This document shows positions 16,419 through 25,551 of a stretch of 64,000 nucleotides of DNA, in pieces. Position 1 is the stretch's first letter. The number at the start of each line of letters is the position of its first letter. Origin of the DNA: CALCMJ01 sp964475415 (lineage in GTDB: Bacteria > Bacteroidota > Bacteroidia > Chitinophagales > Saprospiraceae). The notes beneath the pieces are model-generated. The model did no database searches. It had not been told where the DNA came from and saw nothing but the letters and a program-made list of their open reading frames with translations. The stretch is taken from contig CAYYWZ010000012.1 in assembly GCA_964475415.1 (NCBI GenBank), positions 10,390 to 74,389 of the forward strand. Reading direction: 5' to 3'. The translations under genes were made by a program, and so were the position numbers.

Positions 16419-19049
16419 TTAAGATAACTTAGCTATACTTTCCTTAATCTTTGCTATCCGATCCAGACCGTCCGCTAGCTTTTTCTTTTCGTTAGCTACA
16501 ACAGCTTCTGGAGCATTATTGACAAAACGTTCGTTGTCTAATTTCTTATTGACCGAGGCAACAAATCCTTCTTCGTAAATCAACTTCTCCTTAAGGGAAA
16601 CCAGTTCTGCTTCTACATCTATTTCCTGATCTAACTCTATGAAAAACTTGTTCGTCCCGATGATAAAAGAAAGACTGTTATCTACTTCTTTTTCCACTAC
16701 TTCTATAGACTTAAGAACCGCTAGTTTAGATACTAAGCCCATCCATCCTTTGTTCTCAGAAAGACGCTCTATACCATCACTAGAAAATATTGAGAGTTCT
16801 AATTCCTCTCTTTGTTTTACCCCATTCTTATTTCTGATGTCTCTGACATTCTTAGCAATATCATAAATGATCTCTACATCTTTTAAGACATCTGTATCAT
16901 GTGCAGCAAATACAGGATTTTGACTCATGATACAATCCTCCCCTTCCGCTCTCTCTTGCAACATATGCCATACCTCTTCTGTGATGAATGGCATAAATGG
17001 ATGCAGTAAAGTACATATCTGAGAGAAATATTCTATAGTCTTATCATAGGTTACTTTGCTGATCTTACCATCTGTAGGCTTGATCATTTCTAAGTACCAA
17101 GAGCAGAAATCATCCCAAATGAATGAGTACAGTTTCTTAAGTATTTCCGATAATCTGAAATCTTTATAATTATCTTCTATCTCCGTATGTATTGCAGCTA
17201 ACTTATGAGCAAACCACTCTGTGGCATAAACTTCCTGATCGGATGGAGCTATATTATCTTGAGCCTCCCATCCTTTGACAAATCTAAGTGCATTCCATAT
17301 CTTGTTACAGAACTTCTTACCCTGATCACAGAGACTATCATCAAATAAAAGATCTCCACCTGCTGGCGAACAAGAGAGCATTCCGAATCTTACACCGTCC
17401 GCTCCAAACTTGTTAATCAGTTCTAAAGCATCTGGCGAATTCCCAAGAGACTTACTCATCTTTCTTCTCTGCTTATCTCTCACCATGCCGGTAAAATATA
17501 CATGATCAAATGGCTTCTTATCTTCCCACTCATATCCTGCCATAACCATACGTGCAACCCATAGGAAAATAATATCCCAGCCGGTTACAAGAACAGAAGT
17601 AGGATAATAATAATCTAACTCTTCTCTATTCTTAAAACCGTCAAAAACACTGATCGGCCATAACCATGACGAAAACCAAGTATCTAATACATCTTCATCC
17701 TGCTTAAGATCTTCTATACTAAGATCAGGCTTATTGAGTTTTTCTCTTGCTTGCTCTAGTGCTTGTTCAGCATTTTCCGCAACAAATATTTCATCTTCAT
17801 AATACCATGCAGGAATCCTATGTCCCCACCATAGCTGTCTAGAAATACACCAATCTCGGATATTGTCTAGCCAATGCTTATAGGTATTTTTATACTTCTT
17901 AGGATTAAAAATTACATCATCATTCATCACTGCATTCAGTGCTGGTTCGGTGATCATCTGCATATTGACATACCACTGCATAGATAACTTAGGTTCCACT
18001 ACAGCATTCGTTCTCTCTGACCTACCAACTGAGTGAGGATAATCCTCTTTCTTTGCTAGTAATCCTATCTCTTCTAGATCTTTTACAATTTCTTTTCTTA
18101 CTCTGAATCTATCTAGACCTATATATAGTTCTCCTGCCTTACTTACTGTTCCATTATCATTGAATATATCTATAACTTCTAGCTCGTGTCTTTTTCCGAT
18201 CTCATAATCATTGACATCATGTGCTGGAGTAACCTTAAGAGCACCAGTACCAAACTCTTGCTCTACATAGCTATCAAAAATGACAGGAACAGCTCTATTG
18301 ACTAGAGGCACGATGACCTTTTTACCCTTTAAGTGTGTATATCGTTCGTCTTCTGGGTGAACCGCTATAGCTGAATCTCCTAATATCGTTTCCGGTCTTG
18401 TTGTTGCTATCGTCACATAAGTATTCTCTTCTCCTTCTATAGCATATTTGACATGATAGAGAAAAGAATTTTCCTCTTTGTGCAGAACCTCCTCATTAGA
18501 CAATACAGTCTGAGCTTCTGGATCCCAGTTGACCATTCTCAGTCCTCTATATAATTTGCCTTTCTTATGCAGATCTACGAATGCTTTGAACACTGCTTCA
18601 GAACGGGTCTCATCCATTGTAAAGGCAGTCCGCTCCCAGTCACAAGAAGCTCCTAACTTCTTAAGCTGTTGCAGAATTATTCCACCATATTTTTCTTTCC
18701 ATTCCCAAGCTTTTTCTAGATATTCATCTCTTGTGAGATCCGATTTTTTGACCCCTTGCTCTCTAAGCATACGCACAACTTTTGCCTCTGTTGCTATAGA
18801 AGCATGATCCGTTCCCGGCACCCAGCAAGCATTCTTGCCATCTATCCTAGCCTTACGTATAAGGATATCCTGGATAGAGTTGTTGAGCATATGTCCCATA
18901 TGTAAGATACCTGTGACATTAGGCGGTGGTATAACGATACTGAACGCTTCTCTATCATCTGGTTCTGAGTGGAAATAGTTTTTTTCCATCCAGTGCTTAT
19001 ACCACTTATCCTCTACCAGGGACGCATCATACTTAGAAGAAATCTCCAT
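16419..19049 (-). CDS. valS: Valyl-tRNA synthetase
   Basis: Charges tRNA-Val in the cytoplasm. The 876 residues are full length. The class I HIGH signature appears as HMGH at residues 50-53, after PPPNVTGIL, and KMSKS lies at about 530-534. An editing (CP1) domain with TTRPETILGDSAIAVHPED lies between them, and a C-terminal coiled-coil tail rich in Lys, Glu and Leu is present, as expected for valine enzymes. It starts 12 bases after lysA on the same strand, so the two probably form an operon read from a promoter upstream of lysA. Confidence 0.98.
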   Translation of the reverse strand: MEISSKYDASLVEDKWYKHWMEKNYFHSEPDDREAFSIVIPPPNVTGILHMGHMLNNSIQDILIRKARIDGKNACWVPGTDHASIATEAKVVRMLREQGVKKSDLTRDEYLEKAWEWKEKYGGIILQQLKKLGASCDWERTAFTMDETRSEAVFKAFVDLHKKGKLYRGLRMVNWDPEAQTVLSNEEVLHKEENSFLYHVKYAIEGEENTYVTIATTRPETILGDSAIAVHPEDERYTHLKGKKVIVPLVNRAVPVIFDSYVEQEFGTGALKVTPAHDVNDYEIGKRHELEVIDIFNDNGTVSKAGELYIGLDRFRVRKEIVKDLEEIGLLAKKEDYPHSVGRSERTNAVVEPKLSMQWYVNMQMITEPALNAVMNDDVIFNPKKYKNTYKHWLDNIRDWCISRQLWWGHRIPAWYYEDEIFVAENAEQALEQAREKLNKPDLSIEDLKQDEDVLDTWFSSWLWPISVFDGFKNREELDYYYPTSVLVTGWDIIFLWVARMVMAGYEWEDKKPFDHVYFTGMVRDKQRRKMSKSLGNSPDALELINKFGADGVRFGMLSCSPAGGDLLFDDSLCDQGKKFCNKIWNALRFVKGWEAQDNIAPSDQEVYATEWFAHKLAAIHTEIEDNYKDFRLSEILKKLYSFIWDDFCSWYLEMIKPTDGKISKVTYDKTIEYFSQICTLLHPFMPFITEEVWHMLQERAEGEDCIMSQNPVFAAHDTDVLKDVEIIYDIAKNVRDIRNKNGVKQREELELSIFSSDGIERLSENKGWMGLVSKLAVLKSIEVVEKEVDNSLSFIIGTNKFFIELDQEIDVEAELVSLKEKLIYEEGFVASVNKKLDNERFVNNAPEAVVANEKKKLADGLDRIAKIKESIAKLS

Positions 19050-19061
19050 ATTATTGTTTAT

Positions 19062-20297
19062 CTAAAAAATATCTAATTGTACTTGTTTTCTCATTATATC
19101 CTCCATGCTTTCTCGCTCTCTGATGAGATATGATTCTCCATCATGAATCATCACTTCAGCAGGTCTATATCTACTATTATAATTCGAAGCCATCGAGAAG
19201 CAATAAGCTCCTGCATTCATAAAGCATAAAATGTCACCTTCGCTTATTTCGCTTATCCTCCTATTGACACCAAAGGTATCCGTCTCACAAATATACCCTA
19301 CTACTGTGTAAAACCTCATTTTACCTCCAGGTTTAGATACATTGACAATCTCATGATGTGCATTATAGAACATCGGTCTTATAAGGTGATTCAGCCCAGA
19401 ATCTACACCTACAAATACGGTAGAGGTAGTTTGCTTTACTACATTAGCTTTGACAAGAAAATACCCTGACTCACTTACTAGGTATTTTCCTGGTTCAAAT
19501 TTCATAGTCAATTCTCTTCCATACTCTGCACAGAACTCTGCAAAACGTTCAGATATTCCAGCACCCAATTCTTCTATATTGGTCTCTATGCCATTAGACT
19601 TATATGGAACCTTGAAACCACTCCCGAAATCTAAATATTGCAAATTCTTAAACTCTTTTGCTGCATTAAATAAAATTTCTGCAGCATATAAGAATACATC
19701 AGCATCAAGAATATCAGATCCAGTATGCATATGTAAACCTTCTATTGTGATACCTGTAGCTTCTACTATTCTATGTATGTGCGGCAACTGATGTACAGAT
19801 ATTCCAAACTTAGAATCTATATGACCTGTCATGATCTTGGAATTTCCTCCTGCCATGATATGTGGATTAATTCTTACACATACTGGGTAATCGGGGTGAC
19901 TCTGTCCAAACTGTTCTAGTATAGATAGATTGTCAATATTGATCTTTACCCCTAATTGAGCTACTGCTTCTATTTCCTCCAGAGACACACAATTAGGAGT
20001 GTATATAATATCTTCTTTTGGAAATCCTGCCTGTAGACCTATCTTTACTTCTTGTATAGAAACCGTATCTAGTCCAGCTCCGATAGAGTTTACAAACTTT
20101 AAGATATTGATATTAGTAAGTGCTTTACACGCAAAGTTGAAAGTTGTTTTTTCGTATGTAAATGCAGATTTCAACCTAGCGTATTGTCTAGCAATGATGC
20201 TGGTATCATAGACATATAATGGACAGCCGTACCGATCACAAAGATCAGCAGCGTCAATGTTTTCCCCCAATTGGAAATTCCCCCCCGTTGTATTCAT
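19062..20297 (-). CDS. lysA: Diaminopimelate decarboxylase
   Basis: Pyridoxal-phosphate enzyme that decarboxylates meso-diaminopimelate to lysine, the last step of lysine synthesis. 411 residues, full length for the alanine racemase-like fold. The cofactor lysine is K58 in FACKAL, HTGSDI and the glycine-rich DFGSGF follow, GAYCFSMAS near the end closes the active site, and CETDTFG carries the cysteine contributed to the partner subunit. It is the first gene of a lysA-valS operon with 12 bases between the genes. Confidence 0.95.
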   Translation of the reverse strand: MNTTGGNFQLGENIDAADLCDRYGCPLYVYDTSIIARQYARLKSAFTYEKTTFNFACKALTNINILKFVNSIGAGLDTVSIQEVKIGLQAGFPKEDIIYTPNCVSLEEIEAVAQLGVKINIDNLSILEQFGQSHPDYPVCVRINPHIMAGGNSKIMTGHIDSKFGISVHQLPHIHRIVEATGITIEGLHMHTGSDILDADVFLYAAEILFNAAKEFKNLQYLDFGSGFKVPYKSNGIETNIEELGAGISERFAEFCAEYGRELTMKFEPGKYLVSESGYFLVKANVVKQTTSTVFVGVDSGLNHLIRPMFYNAHHEIVNVSKPGGKMRFYTVVGYICETDTFGVNRRISEISEGDILCFMNAGAYCFSMASNYNSRYRPAEVMIHDGESYLIRERESMEDIMRKQVQLDIF

Positions 20298-20323
20298 TTT
20301 TTATTTATTATTATTTAAGCGTG

Positions 20324-20331
20324 CAAAGATA
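20324..20331 (-). promoter_or_regulatory. -7 promoter element of lysA-valS
   Basis: On the minus strand this reads TATCTTTG, an exact match to the Bacteroidota -7 consensus TAnnTTTG, followed by CAC. It lies 27 bases before the lysA start codon, giving a leader of about 20 bases. No TTG was found at the -33 distance. Confidence 0.6.
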
Positions 20332-20499
20332 TTAATATTCTAGTTTATCTATATAATCCAGACCTTCAATCCTGGCTTAATTATGGGAATAAAATAAGCA
20401 GGCAATTCATTTAAATTTTACTTATTTTTAGAATAGAACTCAGATTTACACACCAAAAACTAAAAAGACTACATCTTATAATAAACGATAGCTACCTAA

Positions 20500-21042
20500 G
20501 TGAGTAAACTTTATGAAAATATCATCCAAGATCTAAAAAAAGGGACTAAGTTAGCTCAGGAGACCCTCTATAAATCTTACGCAGCTGAGTTTCTATCTCT
20601 TACTAGAAGATATGTAAAAAACACTGCAGATGCGGAAGATGTCTTTATAAAAGCTTTTTACAAAATTCTAACCAAAATAGATAGCTATACTGGGTCGGGA
20701 AATTTCGAAGGATGGATGAAGCGAATTGTCATAAATGAATCCTTAATGCATCTGAGAAAAAATCATAATTTCCTACTTACCCTAGAAGCAAGTCATATAG
20801 ATATAAAACAAGAGGTGCACTACGGATCTGATATAGATTACCAGAACCTACTGAAGATGTTAGATCTTCTTCCGACAGGTTATAGAACAGTATTCAACCT
20901 TTACGTGGTAGAAGGTTACAAACATAGAGAGATAGCTGAGCAACTAGGCATCAGTATAAATACCTCAAAATCGCAGCTTATTCTTGCAAAAAAAAGAATG
21001 AGAGAAATACTTAAAAAAAAACATATATATAATATAGCGTAG
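20500..21042 (+). CDS. RNA polymerase sigma factor, ECF (sigma-70 family)
   Basis: 180 residues with both ECF domains. Region 2 includes DAEDVFIKAFYKI and GNFEGWMKRIVIN (roughly residues 45-80); region 4, from about 120, holds the helix-turn-helix (HREIAEQLGISINTSKSQL). The start is GTG at 20500: a TAA stop lies directly before it in frame, and the next ATG would cut into region 2. The following small gene begins 2 bases after the stop. The gene should direct transcription of an unidentified regulon. Confidence 0.9.
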   Translation: MSKLYENIIQDLKKGTKLAQETLYKSYAAEFLSLTRRYVKNTADAEDVFIKAFYKILTKIDSYTGSGNFEGWMKRIVINESLMHLRKNHNFLLTLEASHIDIKQEVHYGSDIDYQNLLKMLDLLPTGYRTVFNLYVVEGYKHREIAEQLGISINTSKSQLILAKKRMREILKKKHIYNIA

Positions 21043-21044
21043 TC

Positions 21045-21392
21045 ATGAATAATTTAGAAAATGAAATCATAAAAGCAGCAAAGAATCATCCTGGTGATGT
21101 ACCTACACATTTATGGAATAGATTAGATGCTAAACTGCATGACAATAAGCAGAACAAAAAGATAAAAAGGTATAAGTATATTAGTGTAGCAGCTTCCTTT
21201 GTTGCTTGTGCTGCAGTATCTACGTTTCTGTATTACAACTCTTATAAGTGGAATCCTCAGATCTTGGCCTATTCCAGTAGCAAGAATCTAATCTTAGAAG
21301 ATTTATTACCGCTCGAAGACGATTTCTATAACCCGCAGAAGATAGCCTTACTACATAACACTGCTAGCTACAAAGAATTTCACGGTAAGTAA
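21045..21392 (+). CDS. Small single-span membrane protein, possible anti-sigma partner
   Basis: 115 residues. A polar N-terminal half with a short amphipathic segment (ENEIIKAAKNHPGDVPTHLWNRLDAKL) precedes one hydrophobic segment at about 46-65, then a short acidic outer part. This layout and the 2-base spacing from the ECF sigma gene resemble anti-sigma factors of Bacteroidota, whose N-terminal segment binds the sigma factor. I do not see the zinc-binding HxxxCxxC motif, so the assignment rests on context. Its stop codon abuts that of the converging acyltransferase gene with no intervening base. Confidence 0.6.
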   Translation: MNNLENEIIKAAKNHPGDVPTHLWNRLDAKLHDNKQNKKIKRYKYISVAASFVACAAVSTFLYYNSYKWNPQILAYSSSKNLILEDLLPLEDDFYNPQKIALLHNTASYKEFHGK

Positions 21393-22565
21393 TTATTTAA
21401 ATGGATTTCTTGGTTGCCACTCGACTTCTGGAACGGTTATATCGAGCACATAAGGCACTAACTTATTCATTATACTATTATAATGTTTAGCATAGAGATT
21501 AATATTTTCAGGTGTAGCACCTATTGACGACTTAATTTCTAGGGCAGTTCTAGACATGTGTAGCACATTCATACTAGAATTTATACTATCCTCTACCATG
21601 TAATACAACATGTTTTGATACAACTGATATTTATAGTTTTTGTCTACATCGTATCCTAGATAGTGTGCGTCTATTTCTCCATTATTAATTACTAGTGTGT
21701 AAAAAGCTATGAGTTGTTCTTCTTCGAAAATACCTACTATTTTTAGCTTATCACCTAGTGCTTCATCTAAGGCAATGAAATAATCTTCATGCAAAAGGAA
21801 TAGATTAAAACCAGCCTGATCTACAGTCTTGCGATATGCCTGGTACATATCAGACTTATATTTATGTAAATCCTGTCGGTCTAAATCTTTCTTTACTAAA
21901 TCACCAAATTTCTTTCTTGCTCTTTTGTATCTCACTCTATACTTAGACTTCAATGCCGCTAGATAATCATCCATTACCTTCCATTCTTCAGATAGATCTA
22001 GTCTCATCTTAGGCTGTATAGAAAAATGAGTAAATTTATTTTTTACCAACTTCTCTCCATAGATAGCTTCAGGATCTTCAAAATCCTTCATCAAAATACC
22101 GTTAGCTTTTAGCTTTATATTTTTTAGAAATGACTTGTATTGTAAGACTACATCCATCAATATTTTTGGCTTCTCCTCCGAAGTCAAAACATTTGACATG
22201 TAGTTACCATAGTTACCACTTAATAAGGTGTTTCCTGATACTACAAGGTGAAAATTCAGAAAAGGAAGTATCAGTTGTTTAAGTCCATTTTTTAGTTTTT
22301 GTGGGAATGTCAATTTAGTTTCTGTCTTACCAAAAGACTCTGACAGCTTAATTTCAAGATATTGAAAGGTAAATTTAGCAACAGGTTTTCCTTCTTTTTT
22401 TACAAGGGCAAAATGGGTTAGGACATGATAAGGAGGATAAGCATTCATTACTTTGAGATAGGCAGAGGACCAGTAGGTATTCCCTACATAGAGGGCATCC
22501 CAGTCATTTTCTAATCCATCAAGTTTATCCAAGAACAAAATTTCTATTTCCGACTTATTTGTCAC
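21393..22565 (-). CDS. GNAT-like acyltransferase (FemAB/BioF2 type)
   Basis: 390 residues. The C-terminal half (about 200-370) has the pattern of a GNAT-fold transferase of the BioF2/FemAB type: KSKYRVRYKRARKKF, a KIVGIFEEEQLIAFYTLVINNGEIDAHYLGYD core, and a final segment with MSRTALEIKSSIGA. Such proteins join an acyl or aminoacyl group to an envelope component, but the substrate is unknown. The start is GTG at 22563-22565, one base after the TAG stop of the preceding pyrophosphatase-like lipoprotein gene, which indicates translational coupling. Confidence 0.65.
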   Translation of the reverse strand: MTNKSEIEILFLDKLDGLENDWDALYVGNTYWSSAYLKVMNAYPPYHVLTHFALVKKEGKPVAKFTFQYLEIKLSESFGKTETKLTFPQKLKNGLKQLILPFLNFHLVVSGNTLLSGNYGNYMSNVLTSEEKPKILMDVVLQYKSFLKNIKLKANGILMKDFEDPEAIYGEKLVKNKFTHFSIQPKMRLDLSEEWKVMDDYLAALKSKYRVRYKRARKKFGDLVKKDLDRQDLHKYKSDMYQAYRKTVDQAGFNLFLLHEDYFIALDEALGDKLKIVGIFEEEQLIAFYTLVINNGEIDAHYLGYDVDKNYKYQLYQNMLYYMVEDSINSSMNVLHMSRTALEIKSSIGATPENINLYAKHYNSIMNKLVPYVLDITVPEVEWQPRNPFK

Positions 22566-22566
22566 A

Positions 22567-23106
22567 CTACTTAGTCTCTAATTCTTCATTTGAAATAATA
22601 TGTTCAATAGCCGTCTGTTCACTTGACCACTGTACCTTCAAGCTTCTCTCGTTATTATTTTTGTACTTAAACCAATTTTCTATCATATTCTTGACGCCAT
22701 AGTGATTTACAGAAAAGTCAGCATAATCTGATACAGGAATTGATCTACGTGTGGAATCAGCTGGCACTGAAACGATATATCTATCTACGATCATCCCGTT
22801 AGAGGTTGACAGAAAAGCAACAGGAAGAATTTTAATTTGTTTATTTTTTTCTATTCTATCTGCAATGACAATAGTCTTAAGGTCTTTATTATGACCTTTG
22901 TAGGCAGCTATATTGAACGGAGCAGGCAGAAAAGCAATAGACTCATCATCTAAACTTTCTCCAGCAGGAAGTGTGATGACAACCTTATATCCCTCATGAA
23001 AACTAACCTTAGGAATATCCTTTTTCTCATTTTTACACCCTATAAGAAGTGTCACTAAAACCAAAATAGTTAACCTTAACAAATTTCTTGTTTTATCAAA
23101 AAACAT
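22567..23106 (-). CDS. Lipoprotein derived from family I inorganic pyrophosphatase, active site degraded
   Basis: 179 residues from the ATG at 23106. The reading frame stays open to a TTG at 23121, but that codon lies inside a -7 promoter box, so the ATG is preferred. A lipoprotein signal ends in LLIGC. The central TIVIADRI...ILPVAFLSTSNG...DRYIVSVPAD pattern and the C-terminal IENWFKY... and W-x4-A-x2-I segments follow those of soluble pyrophosphatases. The DGDxxD metal-binding segment is shortened and replaced by NKDLKT, so at least two acidic ligands are missing and pyrophosphate hydrolysis is unlikely. It is coupled to the downstream acyltransferase gene. The role is unknown and could be ligand binding. 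Confidence 0.65.
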   Translation of the reverse strand: MFFDKTRNLLRLTILVLVTLLIGCKNEKKDIPKVSFHEGYKVVITLPAGESLDDESIAFLPAPFNIAAYKGHNKDLKTIVIADRIEKNKQIKILPVAFLSTSNGMIVDRYIVSVPADSTRRSIPVSDYADFSVNHYGVKNMIENWFKYKNNNERSLKVQWSSEQTAIEHIISNEELETK

Positions 23107-23118
23107 ATAATAGCAGTA

Positions 23119-23126
23119 CAAAGTTA
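23119..23126 (-). promoter_or_regulatory. -7 promoter element of the pyrophosphatase-like lipoprotein operon
   Basis: The minus strand reads TAACTTTG, an exact TAnnTTTG match, 13 bases upstream of the ATG at 23106. Transcription would begin a few bases before that ATG, giving a very short leader and ruling out the upstream TTG as the start. Confidence 0.5.
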
Positions 23127-23184
23127 AAAAAGATATATAATAGTAACTAATTGTCTAAACCAGTACATTTTCCAAACTTATAAT

Positions 23185-23192
23185 TAGCTTTG
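23185..23192 (+). promoter_or_regulatory. -7 promoter element of the arsenosugar gene pair
   Basis: TAGCTTTG, an exact match to TAnnTTTG, lies 21 bases before the ATG of the AhpD-like gene. It is divergent from the promoter at 23119-23126. No TTG occurs at the usual -33 position. Confidence 0.5.
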
Positions 23193-23213
23193 TTTGCTTA
23201 AATATTTAAATAT

Positions 23214-23549
23214 ATGTCACAAAATTATTTTGACCCAGCAGACTTAAAAAAATTCAAAGATATTACTGAATTTCAACAGGAGTATGGTGAAAAGTTTTTT
23301 GCCTATTATTCATCAGTCTTTGAAGAAGGTGCACTAACAGCAAGAGAAAAATCGTTAATTGCTCTAGCAGTAGCTCATGCTGTAAATTGTCCTTATTGCA
23401 TCGATGCATATTCCTCTACTTGCTTATCTAAGGGTGCTGACGAAGAGCAAATGATGGAAGCAGTGCATGTTGCGGCAGCTATAAAAAGTGGTGCAACGCT
23501 GGTTACTAGTGTACAGATGATGAATCATGTCAAGAAAAAATTAATGTAA
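23214..23549 (+). CDS. Arsenosugar biosynthesis-associated AhpD/CMD-like protein
   Basis: 111 residues of the carboxymuconolactone decarboxylase / AhpD fold. The redox pair is C59-x2-C62 in NCPYCIDAY, with a histidine at AHAV four residues before the first cysteine and a third cysteine nearby (SSTC). This version (FDPADLKKF start, EAVHVAAAIKSGATL end) is the peroxidase-like partner commonly encoded next to arsS. The radical SAM gene begins 6 bases downstream. I infer a thiol-redox or peroxidase role supporting arsenosugar formation. Confidence 0.8.
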   Translation: MSQNYFDPADLKKFKDITEFQQEYGEKFFAYYSSVFEEGALTAREKSLIALAVAHAVNCPYCIDAYSSTCLSKGADEEQMMEAVHVAAAIKSGATLVTSVQMMNHVKKKLM

Positions 23550-23555
23550 ATACGC

Positions 23556-24626
23556 ATGGGAGTAAAACAAAAAAGTAAATCTCTAAAATTTAGTAAGAAT
23601 AAACTATCTGATACTTTTCTTCAATTAGAGGTACTTAATGGACAAGCTATCGTAGATCAAAAGTTCGAGCCATTTGCCAAGAAAGTTAAAGCACAAGGCT
23701 ACGCTGCCGGATTAACATCTGTAAAGATAGATGTCTTTCAGATCAATATAGGTAAACTCTGTAACCAAACCTGTGCGCACTGCCATGTCGATGCAGGACC
23801 AGATAGAAAGGAAGAGAATATGTCTAGAGAAACATTAGAGTTGTGTCTCAAGACTATAAAGGAATATAATATACCCATCGTAGATATTACTGGTGGCGCG
23901 CCAGAAATGAACCCACATTTCAAGTGGTTTGTAGAGGAGTGTACTGCTATAGGCAGTAAGGTTATGGATAGATGTAATCTAACTATTATCAAGGCGAACA
24001 AAAAATATAACGAACTACCAAAGTTTTTTGCAAAGAATAAAGTGGAGTTAGTTTCTTCTCTACCCTATTTTACAAAAACAAGAACGGACAGTCAGCGAGG
24101 TGACGGAGTTTTCAACGATTCTATAGAAGCCTTACAGATGCTAAATGCTGTTGGCTATGGTATGCCAGATTCTGACCTAGTACTTAACCTCGTTTATAAT
24201 CCTTCAGGAGCTTACTTACCAGGTGATCAAGATGAGCTAGAAAGTGAGTTTAAACGTCAGTTGAAAAGAAGGTATAATATAGATTTTAATAATTTATTTG
24301 CCATAACAAATTTGCCCATTAGCAGATTTCTTGATTATCTATTAGAAACGGACAATTACGAATCTTACATGACAGAACTTGTAGAAGCCTACAATCCTGC
24401 AACTGTAGATGGCCTTATGTGCAGAAATACCATCTCTGTGAGTTGGGATGGATATATCTATGATTGTGATTTTAACCAGATGTTGGACCTTAAGTCTAAT
24501 GTAAAAGGAAATCATATTAGTACATTTAATATGGATGAATATCTGGATCGGAAAATTGTATTAAATCAACATTGTTACGGTTGTACAGCAGGGTCTGGTT
24601 CTAGTTGCGGCGGTGAGATCAGCTAA
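23556..24626 (+). CDS. arsS: Arsenosugar biosynthesis radical SAM protein ArsS
   Basis: 356 residues. The radical SAM cluster site is C69-x3-C73-x2-C76 (LCNQTCAHCHVDAG). A TGGAPEMNPHF segment follows, and the C-terminus has CYGCTAGSGSSCGG, typical of ArsS, which joins a 5'-deoxyadenosyl group to a methylated arsenical. Some family members carry selenocysteine; here all positions are cysteine or other standard codons and the stop is TAA. It lies 6 bases after the AhpD-like gene. No arsM, arsenite pump or ArsR regulator is seen nearby, so the methylated substrate must come from elsewhere. Confidence 0.85.
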   Translation: MGVKQKSKSLKFSKNKLSDTFLQLEVLNGQAIVDQKFEPFAKKVKAQGYAAGLTSVKIDVFQINIGKLCNQTCAHCHVDAGPDRKEENMSRETLELCLKTIKEYNIPIVDITGGAPEMNPHFKWFVEECTAIGSKVMDRCNLTIIKANKKYNELPKFFAKNKVELVSSLPYFTKTRTDSQRGDGVFNDSIEALQMLNAVGYGMPDSDLVLNLVYNPSGAYLPGDQDELESEFKRQLKRRYNIDFNNLFAITNLPISRFLDYLLETDNYESYMTELVEAYNPATVDGLMCRNTISVSWDGYIYDCDFNQMLDLKSNVKGNHISTFNMDEYLDRKIVLNQHCYGCTAGSGSSCGGEIS

Positions 24627-24720
24627 TTACTGCTCACTTATATCTCAATAATTTAATATTTTAAGAAATCTTTAATGTACTTTTAGCGCATTACTACGTC
24701 TATATACAAAATGTACGACC

Positions 24721-25467
24721 ATGAAAAATTTACTATTTCTAGCAATCATTGTTTTATTAAGCGCTTGTAAAACTAAGCAGCTTGTTATTCAAGAACAGGA
24801 TAATATGATAGATAAAATAGCAGAAGGAGATGTTGCTATGAGTCTGAGAAAAGGCCCATGTTTTGGTAAGTGCCCCGTTTTCGAAATGTCTGTAGACGGC
24901 AGTGGAAAAGCAATATACGAAGGCAAAAGATTTACAGATAAGATAGGAAAATTCGAAAAGCAACTTACAGATGAGGAATACAACACCTTAATACAAGCTT
25001 TTAGAAATTCTGATTTCGATACTTATCCCGAAGCCTATGAGAGCATGGTTCCAGACCTTCCACTCGTTGTAATAGGGTATAACGGGAAAACTGTAAAAGG
25101 AAAAGAAGATAGACCAGAGAAACTCATGGAATTAGAAAAAAGGATGGATATGGTCGCAAATCAAGATGGATGGACCATGATAGAAGGAGCTGATGTAGAT
25201 GGAGTAAAACCTGAAAACAAACCTGAAAAAGACTACATGGTTGAAGAAATCCTAGTGCAACCGAACAAAGGAACCAACCTACCCGCTTGGCTAAAAGAAT
25301 ATAAATCAACTTATGGAGTGAGGCTTGTAAAGAAAATGGGAAGAGAAGATAGCCTATGGTTAGTAAGCTATGATATGAATAAAATATCTGGTGATGCTCT
25401 ATTAAAGATAATCAAAAAGGATGATCGTATAAAGTACGCCAACTTTAATCATAGCCTAGACAACTAG
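24721..25467 (+). CDS. DUF6438-type lipoprotein
   Basis: 248 residues. A lipoprotein signal with lipobox LLSAC (C16) is followed by a domain of about 110 residues opening with SLRKGPCFGKCPVFEM, the cysteine-rich signature of DUF6438. The domain runs through LTDEEYNTLIQAF and a KTVKGKEDRPEKL segment. The C-terminal 80 residues form a separate small domain with no name I recognise. It is expected to sit in the envelope. Function is unknown, and no operon partner is evident. Confidence 0.65.
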   Translation: MKNLLFLAIIVLLSACKTKQLVIQEQDNMIDKIAEGDVAMSLRKGPCFGKCPVFEMSVDGSGKAIYEGKRFTDKIGKFEKQLTDEEYNTLIQAFRNSDFDTYPEAYESMVPDLPLVVIGYNGKTVKGKEDRPEKLMELEKRMDMVANQDGWTMIEGADVDGVKPENKPEKDYMVEEILVQPNKGTNLPAWLKEYKSTYGVRLVKKMGREDSLWLVSYDMNKISGDALLKIIKKDDRIKYANFNHSLDN

Positions 25468-25551
25468 TCCATAATAGAGAAATAGTATAAGATATATTGA
25501 TGGTAATTAATTAAGCCAAACCAGTCTTTGAGCGCTTCTTCTAATAAGTGT

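Noticed and set aside
18529..18807. 92-codon plus-strand open frame inside valS
   Set aside because: Lies entirely antisense to a conserved, full-length synthetase gene and shows no domain or promoter; a shadow of the coding frame.
24570..24626. Selenocysteine in ArsS
   Set aside because: Some ArsS proteins use UGA here, but this gene reads cysteine or standard codons throughout and ends in TAA.
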